NCBI GenBank assembly: GCA_002110485.1
Contig: MOWL01000088.1
Location: forward strand, 992,001 to 1,056,000
Length of the DNA stretch: 64,000 nucleotides
Origin: Emergomyces orientalis
Lineage: Eukaryota > Ascomycota > Eurotiomycetes > Onygenales > Ajellomycetaceae
Direction: 5' to 3'
The notes under the pieces are model-generated. The model was not told the DNA's origin. It did not search any database and saw only the letters and a list, made by a program, of their open reading frames with translations. The position numbers and the translations under genes were made by a program. Shown piece by piece: positions 13,232-23,342 of this stretch (the first letter of the stretch is position 1; each line of letters begins with the position of its first letter).

Positions 13232-14307
13232 AGTGAAGGCGGTATATGCGATTGCATCGGACAGATGCACTCGATGGAACCTGGTAACCTAAAAGACATA
13301 GGCCACGATGGCTTTCAAAGCCAGGGGTTAACTGACTCGACGCGTCCGTTTATCGAGGAAGTTAAACAAAAAAACTTTTTTTCATTCGTAATGGCGGTAG
13401 TTCTGAAGCATACATTTTTCTTCGTGTTTGTGTTTCCTTTTGTTGAGAGGTGGAAATTTGCTTTTCTGGCGCTTGCTCTGCTGCCTTGTTTGTTCATCAG
13501 GAGGAACTAAAACATCCATAATAGGTATAATAATGGTGCAGTTGGACAAAATGAATGAAAGTCATGAAATATTGGGGAGATTGTCTATTTGTGTGGTTTT
13601 TGTAGTAATAATGATTCCAATGCATGGCCCATTGCTCTCGGCTGGAGAATTTTCATTTCGTCGATCTCAGATTCTGACTGGGCTAAATGTTGACTGTCTC
13701 GGCAGAAACATCGTCTGTAGATATCTTGGCGAGGCCTAACACAGGCTCCGCCACCAAGATACCTTTCCCATCAACCACGAGAATCTAAATCCAAGAGATG
13801 GGCGCGCTAGGAGGATTGACACGAAGTGCGCTGCGCTGGATAATATCTCATCGCCCCCAAATTTCTGTGCTGTTTGTCTTGTTTAAATAATAATCTCGAG
13901 ATTCTACGCGAACTTCAAATCGGCGGCGGGTAAGGAAACGGTTGCTCTTCTCTCTCCCTACGGACTGATCAATTTCATACGTAGCGAATAACAACCATTC
14001 CTCGTTAAAAGAGCTGTCCCATTTTGATAACGGAACTTCTACGCTGTCAGTGGTAGTTAGCATTAAACCACTTCCTGTGCGCTCCAAATCCATAAAATGC
14101 CTCCTCGTCCTCAAATTGAAGAAGTACGATTTATGATTGCCGCTAATTTCATGGGGAAGGGATTTTATGGTCAGGTACTTACAACCTTCTTTCAACCTAT
14201 TTACTAGCTAGGTAGATTGATACCCTTTACCAGAGCCCAGAAACAAGTATACTAAACATTCACCCTACTAGTTCTTTTATAACCAGTGGTTTGAAACATT
14301 TGACCCC
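13232..14307. other. intergenic with one unsupported minus-strand frame
   Basis: The 3' tail of the MARVEL gene, then spacer. A minus-strand frame at 13848-14195 is open for 115 codons but has no in-frame ATG at its start and no recognisable family. On the plus strand a CTAG acceptor at 14269-14272 is followed by an open stretch in frame with the next gene. Confidence 0.4.
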
Positions 14308-15174
14308 ATGTGTTCCGACGCTCAGAGAAAGCAGATGGTTGTAGACGAGAAGGTGGTTTTGGTAGATATGCTGGAATACCTCTATGGAGAGGAGTATCAC
14401 GCCCTGTTTAACCTATTTTTCAATGACAGCCATGTCATCATCTTCGTATTCGACGTCACCTTGCGGGAGCAGCTTGATTTAATCCCGGAATTCCATGCAA
14501 CCTTCCTTCGCTTTATGCGTGCCAAACCTACACCTCAAATCTGTTTGTTCCCCAGGGCGTCGTTTTTTAAGCACCAAACAGAGGAGGAACTTTCCGGGAA
14601 TACGAGTTTGCAGATACCACAAACGTTTACCTGCTTCCCACGATTGCCCCAGGAATTGCAACTCGCGGTCCTCCGCGCAGCTCTCACACGCCCCTATCCC
14701 GTTGCGCTCCCCATACCACACGTCAGTGGGATTAACCTAAACATTTTGAAAGCGTGTAAACTCTTTCATGAAGAAGGGTCTAAAATCTTCTGGAAGGAAA
14801 ATACGTTCATGCCGGTGAAGCCTATGACTGTGGTCGCCGATACAGCATGGGTAACCCCTGACAAGCCACGAGCCGTCACCACAGAGGAAGGCCGAGAGCT
14901 TGCGCGACGTCTTGGGTGCATGTATGCCGAGTTGTCGTCTAAAGACAACGAACCCGTTGTGGGTGTAGTTTCAGATCTTATTCGGGAGCACAGAGCAAAC
15001 ATCACGGCGGCAGCCGATACATCAGCCGATAAATCAGACATCGCGTTTCAAGGGCAAAGTGCCAAACCATTGGCCTGGGGATGGAAACAGTGGAACCATC
15101 GCAGGAGTCCGAAAGAGGGTATTCGCTCGCTGGCACGGTCTTTTAGGAGGCGGACGTCACGCATTTTTACGTGA
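14308..15174 (+). CDS. Ras-like (nucleotide-binding motifs lost) plus F-box/2EXR-like protein
   Basis: The 288-codon frame starts with MCSDAQRKQMVVDEKVVLVD, which lines up with Ras switch I to beta-3 (EDSYRKQ...VDG...LLD). GEEYHALFNLFF and IIFVFDVTLREQLDLIPEF then match Ras EEYSAM and the beta-4/alpha-3 region. The DTAGQ motif is replaced by EYLYG and the NKxD position reads PRAS; there is no P-loop. In-frame codons upstream of the ATG (about 14273-14307, after a CTAG acceptor) extend the Ras match, so a 5' exon may be missing or lost. From about residue 108 a different segment follows: FPRLPQELQLAVLRAAL, then LNILKACKLFHEEGSKIFW, resembling F-box/2EXR-type fungal proteins. The C-terminus is basic. 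GTP binding looks impossible; it could be a pseudo-GTPase or a decaying gene. Confidence 0.55.
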   Translation: MCSDAQRKQMVVDEKVVLVDMLEYLYGEEYHALFNLFFNDSHVIIFVFDVTLREQLDLIPEFHATFLRFMRAKPTPQICLFPRASFFKHQTEEELSGNTSLQIPQTFTCFPRLPQELQLAVLRAALTRPYPVALPIPHVSGINLNILKACKLFHEEGSKIFWKENTFMPVKPMTVVADTAWVTPDKPRAVTTEEGRELARRLGCMYAELSSKDNEPVVGVVSDLIREHRANITAAADTSADKSDIAFQGQSAKPLAWGWKQWNHRRSPKEGIRSLARSFRRRTSRIFT

Positions 15175-15510
15175 TGGATCGGGTAATTCTGGTACGAGGA
15201 GGTATTGTATTTGTAGACAATGGTCAATACGAGACAGGATATGTAAAGGGGGCGATATTTTCTACAGATGCGCTATCTACTATACTTGATTGCCAGGAAT
15301 CCCTTGCAACAATCATTTCAGACATTTAGTGTTCGAAAACGCCCCCACCGAACATGTATTGTATTTTTGGTCTTTGTGTATATATATGTATTGGTATATC
15401 AATACTATTAAATGGGAAAACGGCGCGAAAAAAATGCCGAAATATACCGATATAAGCCAGGGGAAATATAGTCGTAACACCCGCCGAAACTTCATACAAA
15501 TCATGTGGCA
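15175..15510. other. intergenic
   Basis: 336 bp between convergent 3' ends. AT-rich, no gene seen. Confidence 0.5.
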
Positions 15511-18154
15511 TTATATCTTCCAGGCATCAAGAACGTATCTCAACAATTTATTCTTCCCTATCGCAACCTCCAGCTCATTCAAGGTTTCCAGCATGGCGCC
15601 ATACAGCTGCAAAGCAACACGCCTCGTGAATTCCAAACTTCCCGCAGTTTTCATTTCGGAGAGTATATACGATTTCAGCTCGTCGGAGAGCCTGATATTA
15701 GGACAACGATGAAATATCAACCCTTAATACGGTCCTTCGCAACGCTATTCTGCAGCGTGTGGATTAGAATAATCGATAGCTTTCCTTCTGAAAGGTCATC
15801 ACAGAAACCTTTCATGGCCATGTACTACATGTGGAACAGCAGGAAAAAGACATTAGCATACGGTTTTCCCGATGGAGCGGAAGAGTATGTAACCAAAAGA
15901 AGGGGGTTGAAATGGTGGTTTGAAATGGGTGTAATAAAAATTGAACATACTTCGTCAGATGCCAAATTCTGATAATCATTCCATATCTGATAGTATCTTC
16001 CGAGCAGATTGATGAAGTGGGATAACTTGCTGTGTGGGGCTGCCAATTTCCCAGATTCTGCAGACATCAACCTCATCACAAGTTGAAAGAAGCTCCCCGA
16101 CTTATTGTCAACCATGACAAAATAGTCACTGATGGACGGACAAACCTTGTGAAATCTCCAGTACAGTTCCACCGCCTGACCCAGACCCAGGGATTTCAAT
16201 TCCTCTGTGAGGGCAACATTAACGATTTACACAATTGTCTGAATACGATAAGGTTAGAGGTTATATTTTAACCTACCAATTAAGACATCTCTGCCTGCAT
16301 CCAAGAATTTCAGTTGTGACATTAGCTCGAATATTTTAACCCAAACATAAGTTGCCGAGTTCATGGTCTGATTCACGCCAGACAATACGTACGCGGCAGG
16401 CATTCGTCGCCGCGTCTGCGAGCCGTCTTGTATGTCATTTATCCTAAGTCGATCGAATAAAATTTTTAGTCATGCCTTACAAACCGTTTGAATCAAGAAC
16501 AGTGCCTCACCCACATCAATAAGTTGTGGTAAACCATCATAGCTGCGGTTTCAATGACCTTTAACGATTCCTCTGGTATTCCGGGGATCCAAATCTGTAA
16601 GCCTTCAACGAGTCTGGACAGGTTTCCCTTGCTGGGAGAGGAAAAAGTGTATTCAAACGGCGCCATGCACAGCTGTTCAATTTGTTATCAGACGTTTCTT
16701 GTAGGAGTTGAAGGTTACGGCTCACCGTTTCCGGTGGTGCCCTCCTGAAGGGTTGGAAGACATTAATGTCTCTGATGAAAGTTGATATTCGTTCCCCGCC
16801 AATTTTGAATCGTCTTGCTTGCTATTCGTCATGGAGTCAGGCGCAACATTCATATCCATGAATTCTTGACCATTCCTTGCAGCGGACTGCCCATTAGGAG
16901 CGGGACCGTCTTGGGTTGGATGAAGCATGGATTTTCTGAGTCTGTAATTATTATGGATGAGTATCGTTCTGTCACTTGCTGTCGTCGGTAATTCCGCCAC
17001 GGAGAGTACCTTTGAATGGGCTTTCCAATAGGCCATTCCCCCTGCTGCCGCCATGATTACGGCAGCGTAACATTTAAATGGTTAGATTTGGGTGCCGTTG
17101 ACAACTGCCAGGTGTGATATTCATGCATTGCAGCATCTTCAAGCACGAGAATTTCGCGCTTCAGATTCCTGGCAGCCTCATCCTCAGTTATACCATATGT
17201 AGACATTATGGATGCTATCACTCTGGAAACCCGGCCCAGAGTGCCCTTTTTATAATTCTTTTCGGACTCTTTCTGATATTCGTAGAGATCATTAAATAAA
17301 CCGAGAGCCAGCAACACCTTCTCCACAAAATAAGCGATTGAGTTCTGCTCCTCAGAGATTCGTGCGTAGGAAGCAGCCAGAGCGATGATGAGTCTGGAGA
17401 GATATCGAGGTATTCGTTAGCAAACATTCTCAGCTCTCTTGAGGGGTTATATGACCATGCCTTTCTTCTCCATTTTCCGCTCGAAGTGGTTTATAATCTT
17501 CGAAGTTCATGTTGACATAGAGATCAGCTGCCCGCTTCGTCAACATATTTCCGAAAACCCTTGCCAAATCAGTATGGAAATCCGTGAGGCCCACTGCCCT
17601 AACAAAATCCATATAGGCGTCAAACCAAAGTTCATTCATTTTGAACTGGAAAGTTTGATCCTTCTGGTTAAGATTGTGTATAAGTTCCATGAAAGCCGAA
17701 TTACGTTATTTTGCGTCAGCTCGAAACAGTTCGACTATCAGACCTCTCTGGGCAAATGAAGCACTCACGGGTTGTTCATTGAGATTCATAGCGGCATCTG
17801 TTCAGATATCATAAGTCCGAAAATGTTTGGTTAATTCGTGGAGGTCGCTACACATACCATGCCAAGAAAATTCAAATTCTGCAAATCTAGTTCACGGAAT
17901 AATAAACTCTGGGGGACATTCTGGGAACAGTAACGCTATGAGATAATGGCTGTTGTCGGTGAGATACGGCGTCCGTCGCTGGGATGTAGCCTCTTTATTA
18001 ATCCCTAGAGTTTTTGTCTATTCTTTCCTAGCATCGAGTGCTGCAGTTTCAAACCGCCAAGCGAATCTCGATATACGGACAGGGAGTGTACTCTGAAAAC
18101 AGCCTGGCGGAACTTCGCTAGGGTCGATAGAATCTGAGAACTTGAATCATACAT
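15511..18154 (-). pseudogene. broken bifunctional terpene synthase (cyclase + prenyltransferase)
   Basis: Read on minus, the remains run in the order of fungal chimeric di-/sesterterpene synthases. The N-terminus has PSEVPPGCF and LPVRISRF (about 18050-18125), followed by FEFSWHDAAM where the cyclase DDxxD should be. The NSE motif is NDLYEYQKE (near 17270), then the linker. The prenyltransferase begins APFEYTFSSPSKG (near 16650), with first Asp motif NDIQD (near 16440), GQAVELYWR and second Asp motif NDYQN, then KGFCDDLSEGK (near 15805) and a typical C-terminus, TAGSLEFTRR to LLRYVL. PT exons 16515-16672, 16277-16443, 15951-16204 and from 15824 join in phase. Lesions: TAG at 18018-18020, TGA at 17892-17894, a frame change near 17070 without an intron, a phase mismatch at the 16673-16725 intron, and a 1-nt loss near 15721. 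The start is unresolved, since the conserved N-terminal frame meets a TGA at 18147-18149. The intron near 17400-17470 may use a GC donor. It cannot make a full enzyme. Confidence 0.85.
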
Positions 18155-18964
18155 AACGTCTTGAAATTCCGCGATCGCTTCGACTGCTAACGCTTTTCTA
18201 GGGAAACAACAATTCGTGAAGAGACAAGAAAATTGGGTACCAAAGGGCAGTGTTATATCTCAAAAGATAATCGAGCCTTCTTTGATGCAAGGCAGAAAAC
18301 ACATGTTATCATGCTTGTTGCTTTGAGATGTAGCTCCTGTGGCTTGCGTATTTCAAGGTCCGTCCGGCATGATCTTCAGACGGAGCGTACCTGGGTTCAG
18401 GAACACCCATTAGGGAAAAGGGCAACCCAAGCCAGGCATTTTTGTTGTTATTGAACAATGGCCGAATATTTTTTCGAGGAAATGGGTCGAGATATCCGAC
18501 CAGGAAGTTGCCAGTTGGACTGGAGTGCCATTTCAGCCCATCATGTCGAGAAATAAGTCCTGAGAACCGGGGCGCTCAAGAATCATCTTCTTAGGACCCT
18601 GACATGGTGTCGCGGTATATTACTCGCAGTTCCGCCGGCTGGTAAGAACGGGTGGGGTCGCGTTTGGTTTTGGTCGAGCTTAAATGGAAGTATGTAGAGG
18701 CACAATGCACACAGCACCACCATACATAAAAAGAAAATTTTCTGCGTCCATTTCCCCATAGTGAAAATCTCGGTAATGATTGTTCCCTTGCTTTGTATAA
18801 ATCAAGGACAGTTACTGTACTTTACAAGAGTACAGTACACGAGGGATAAAGATGCATTTTGGAACTTCCATACCTGAAGCTGCGCTTTTGGAGCAGATGG
18901 ACCCAGTGCAGATAATTGATACAGAGAGCACGTCGCCAGAACCATTCATCATTAGGCGAATATA
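18155..18964. other. upstream flank of the terpene synthase relic
   Basis: About 800 bp with no recognisable gene. Former promoter sequence of the dead synthase is expected here. Confidence 0.4.
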
Positions 18965-19330
18965 TTAATCAGCTACGCCTAATATTTCTAACGGCTCAAC
19001 TTCCTTTGTCCAGAAATCCACTTGAGCCTGCAGGTTGGCAACAACAGATGGCACAATTTGACCATAATAGTCAATAACTGGTCGTAAATTAGCACGGCCA
19101 TATATTCGCGTGAGGAACACGAGCGGCGAACCCATGTTGCTTTCTATGATATGAAATTCCCGCCAACCTTGCAATCCATGGAAGGATATGCTTAAGTCTC
19201 TTCACACCAAGGGTCCTCATGATTACTTCTCTAGAAACAGTGGTGAATTGCCCCGTAAACATGCAGACTGCCTTCTGCGTGTCTTCTCCGAGGGCAGTGC
19301 AATGATTGCCGTTTTGGAGAATCCTCTGTC
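18965..19330 (-). pseudogene. possible remnant of an unidentified gene
   Basis: A 69-codon frame (18965-19174) contains SPLVFLTRIYGRANLRPVI and IVPSVVANLQAQVDFW, which read like real protein with normal amino-acid balance. Immediately upstream, a different frame (about 19175-19330) reads MFTGQFTTVSREVIMRTLG. The two are not joined by a convincing intron, so a frameshifted remnant is possible. I do not recognise the family, and chance openness is the alternative. Confidence 0.25.
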
Positions 19331-19504
19331 AAAAGACGGCTAATTTATAGTATCTTGGGTAAAGTCAATTTATTTATATAGTATATTGGTCAAAAGGTGA
19401 CCACTATTCTAAAATGGAATCGCAACACTATATACAGCCATACAAAAAGGAAAAGGTGGCACCAACGACAACCATTATAGCAACAGAAGAAACAAAAAAA
19501 AGTC

Positions 19505-20208
19505 TCACTCAGCCGCCAGCGCTCTCCCAGCCTTTATCAGACCATATAGTGGCAACCCGATACTCCACGCCCACACTCCACTTCGCAGATAGCTGAGACC
19601 CTCCGACTTGACACCCATATACAGCGCGGTGTATACAATACGGGCACCAAGATATTCAGCAGCAATCACGTTCAGGTCGCTGGCAGGGAGCTTCGCAACA
19701 TTTCCTGCGATCTATTGCGACAAAGCAAATGATATTAGCCTCCCTCTCAAAGTTCTTTGTCTGGAACGGTCTGGGGCTGGGTTCATCGAGATTTCAGAGG
19801 CTTCTGTGGATACATGTGCATTTCATCTGCAGTGTTTAAATGGGTAGAGGTTTACGTACCATTGCAGCAGCAAACAAAGGAAGTCCCTCCAAAGCATTCA
19901 GATGCGCGCTATGTGCGCGACAAAGCCTATTCCACGTATCTGCGGGAAGGCGGCCTTTGAGTGAGGAGAAGTGATCTCGAGGCCTGTCTCGGGAAAACCC
20001 TCTTCGTTAGTGATGCTTGCACGGTATATATGTGTAATAATGAAGTGGCTACGATGGCCCCTCTTTGTCTTTGCCAGCAGGTAACATACGAGAGATTGGA
20101 TATTTGCCCTATTGAAGCTAGTTTAAGAACATAGTATCCGTGAGGGACTAAGCCGAGCATATAGGCTCCGGCGATAGAGTGGAAGGACCAGTTATTCGTA
20201 GATTGCAT
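19505..20208 (-). CDS. MAPEG-family integral membrane protein
   Basis: Three exons, 20090-20208, 19860-19983 and 19505-19711, phases 2 and 0, total 149 aa. Hydrophobic helices lie near the N-terminus (IAGAYMLGLVPHGYYVLKL), after RLCRAHSAHLNALEGLPLFAAAM, at AEYLGARIVYTALYMG, and at the end (VWAWSIGLPLYGLIKAGRAL). The order Arg-X-HxNxxE in helix 2, then ARxxY and SxLRS, is that of the MAPEG family (membrane-associated proteins in eicosanoid and glutathione metabolism, PF01124). Fungal members of this length are mostly uncharacterised and sit in the ER or other membranes. No lesions are visible, so it is a live gene beside the terpene relic; any functional tie to it is unproven. Confidence 0.8.
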
Positions 20209-23200
20209 GTTTAATTGTCAAGAATTTTTGTGGTAGGTTATTTTGGGGTTGGTAGAGATAAATGATATATATCTTGAATGAAGACCGATGATAATTGCCA
20301 TTGAATCAAAAAATATGGTTCTAAACACAGTACAGGGCACGTTTATATAGGCCTCAGCATGATGTTATGTATGCATTCATCTCCACCGCGCCACCCATTT
20401 CTCGCTATTGAGGACGGCATCGCGCAGCCATGTAATGGTTTTCCATAACGTTAAGCTGAGCTTGGCATAAACGCCCAAGACCGTTAAGCACAACTTACGT
20501 CGCATGCTCATAATGCTGGTAATTCTGTAGGTTCGTAGACCGGGAAACGAGCATAGAGCCTTTAGCCTTTAGGCTTAACACTTCCATTCCTCGAATTGGT
20601 GATACCAGTTCATTCTCAAGTGAGGAGGAGGTAGGAAGAGTGCAAAAGTGATGCTTAGTATGTCAGGTGTAAGATGCAGTTGGTCTGTGCGTTACCTAGG
20701 AACCTTGAATTACGTCTAGGGAGCAATATGTGACACAAAACTCGGCTCATCTTCAAGAATGGGAATGCATCAAATAGATTACCCGACACAAAAGCCTGCA
20801 GCAGATTGATGATGATTGGCCATGGTTCGGAATGGAAGCAAAAAGAACAAGCAAGGTGTCTCTCAAGACGCATATTTCAAAAGCAACACCTTGGATTCAC
20901 CTCCGCGTTGTTCGCAGAGCGACTTCGCGATACTATATCTCAATCGGACAAATCTTCCAGTCTATCATATGCGAACTAGCAGTGTGACATGTTTGATGAT
21001 GTAATTACAGCGACCGACTGCAGGCCAATTTACATAACAGTTATTGATGAACACGTTTCAGTTGGTATCAATCTTGAACCTCGAGCTAAAGAAAGCCTTT
21101 CATTGTCTCTATCTTGCGTTGCAAATATTGGCGCGAGTATTTGATAAGCACATCCAGAACGAGTCTTTCTACCTTTTGACATATGTGTGACGTGTTCTAT
21201 GCAGAACTGGTGAAATTTTTCTCAGAAGCACTGTTAGAGCCCTTTACCCGTCACCAGCCCTTCTTTATCTCCAGCTATTTCTTGCCTAAAGGGTGTGCTG
21301 AGGATTCCCAGGCGGAGCGTATCGTCTTTGTTTAGATCCTGCGGCTCTGATCGAACTCTGCTTCTGAGTCACATCCTGCCATAGTGACACGAGCAACTGT
21401 TGTCTTGCCGAGGATTAAGTGCTGCGGCTGACTGTTATAAGCGCATTTTCCCCTGGAATGCGAAAGCAATGCGAAAGAGCGACATGAGCGAAAGACGCCA
21501 GTTTCCCGCAATATTCGCTGGATGATGACTGGTGCCACCAGATATATTTGACGTCTTTTATGGCTTATGGTAGCATGTTGACTTACCCAAAAAAGTCAAC
21601 CAGACAAAGCAGGCAATTACGTTCGAAATCCCTTGTCTTTTTCTGTTCGTTCGAAAGAGGTCTTCAATTTTGGCATATTTCTCATTCGACAAACGCTGAT
21701 TTATTCGACTCCTGCCAGACCTACGGAACATAGATTTTCGTTTTCAGTATTGTTTAAAGTGCCATTGAATAAAGCAAGAAGCAGCATAACAAAACATACG
21801 TATATGGCTATGGCCCTTTGTTCCTTGATCAGATTCTTGGGGATATTTATAAACAATATTTCTTACTTCCTCTCCATGGGGTTGCTTTCACTGCTACTTG
21901 ACCTATCGTGCGCCCTCTCAAACCCAGGCTCCCCGTCTGCTCGCCAACTGGCGATCGATAGGTTCATTGAGCGGGACCAAACGTCACCCAGGAACAGGAA
22001 CTTACGTTAAAACCCCTCTTATCGCGACAAACGATTGGCCGCTTATGCTTTTCCGATATCGTAGGTATGGCCGGCTGTCCCAAGAGGCCGCGATTGTGGC
22101 TCGGGCTTCGCAGATTGGGCGTTGTTAATTCAAAGAATTCGGGCAAATAAGCCAGCGGTGTGGTTGGGATTCCCTTGGTGAAGTCCACCAATGCCCCGCC
22201 TGACAATCGTTTTGCTGAGAGGGAGAAGTGTGAATAGTGCGGCGGCGTTCAAGAATATGGATTGGTTCACGGGTTTCAAACACGGCCATTGGCCAGCCTG
22301 GCCTGGCACAATAACTACCCTACTTTTCCTAGGTAAGGAGCTGGGGTAAAATAACGAGTCGCCACTCAGCAGCAAAAACTAACTGGGCGATGTAACTTTT
22401 GCGCCCTTGTATCTCATGCAACGCCCAAGTCTGAGAGAGACGCGTGGTGAGCTGTCGGGCTTTCTGTCATAGGTCAGCTAGTTGTTCTCCGTCACATATG
22501 TAGGTGCGGATCGGGAGACACAGCATCTTAGGGTTTTGAAACGAAGGTGGTTGCTGTAAATTAATCTGACTCCTTATATAGGCGCATGGACAGGGAAGAA
22601 ACAGTGACGGGAGGGCTGTCATAGGAGAAATATCCTCTCCCGAGCATTCAATGGCCGTCAAATATCCATGGGATATTTGTAGTATGGGATGGGTCGGTAA
22701 AAATGAAAAATGAAACGGAACACTTCATTCTGTCTAATCAGCAAAGGCAAAACAACATGGAAAAACATAGCTCTAAAAAAGTCGATACGTTGAATCCATA
22801 TGTGGTAGCAGGCGATGCTAGGGTGAGGCGGACATCGGGCCAGCGTTTGGCCTTGGCTTGCTGACAACTGGGGAATCGGGTCACATCCTCAAACCCTCGT
22901 CCACATATACGTTGTGCATTACTTAAAGAACAACAAGCAAAGCACACGACAACAAAATTGCTGACTTGGAGCTTAATATAGCCATGAAGTGAATTGAAAA
23001 TGGAGAAATGATGTCAGAGCAATTCCTCTACCCTTCCATAGATCCTTATGTGCATTCTCTTGATTGGTAAATACCTAGGTACTGAGACGGCCTGCGGTTC
23101 AAATCCACTCAATATCATTAATCCAATGCAGGGCTCGCCCTAATGACGCCTGACAAGTGGCCCATCGAACTGCGTGAAATGTACAGTTCACTATGTAGAT

Positions 23201-23342
23201 ATATATATGGCAGTGGAGGAGATGCTATTTTGTTTTGCAACTCCAACAAAACAGGCTTTTCAATTCTTGTTTTATTTACTTCGATTAAGCAACGAGCGAA
23301 GCAATAAGAAGAGTTCCAGATTTGACGGAGACGGGCGTCACG
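20209..23342. other. 3.1-kb gene-poor interval
   Basis: Only short frames on both strands. One minus stretch near 22000-22300 reads plausible protein in two adjacent frames (ALFTLLPLS, then LVDFTKGIPTTPLAYLPEF), hinting at old coding sequence, but it matches nothing I know. Otherwise I see nothing here apart from the promoter of the CCCH gene at the right end. Confidence 0.4.

Noticed and set aside
13900..13960. A KSAAGKETVAL reading upstream of the Ras-like ORF as its missing P-loop
   Set aside because: It lacks the GxxxxGK[S/T] pattern, sits in another frame and no phase-compatible introns join it.
13848..14195. 115-codon minus-strand frame
   Set aside because: No ATG at its start, no family resemblance, and no splice-supported first exon found.
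15690..15725. Rescuing the terpene synthase frame break by a GTTGAT...TCAG intron
   Set aside because: It would be only about 32 nt, shorter than any other intron here, and leads to an immediate stop.
23090..23110. GGTTCAAATCC as a tRNA B box (and a similar motif near 59222 on minus)
   Set aside because: No A box, acceptor stem or T-arm pairing at the right distance in either place.
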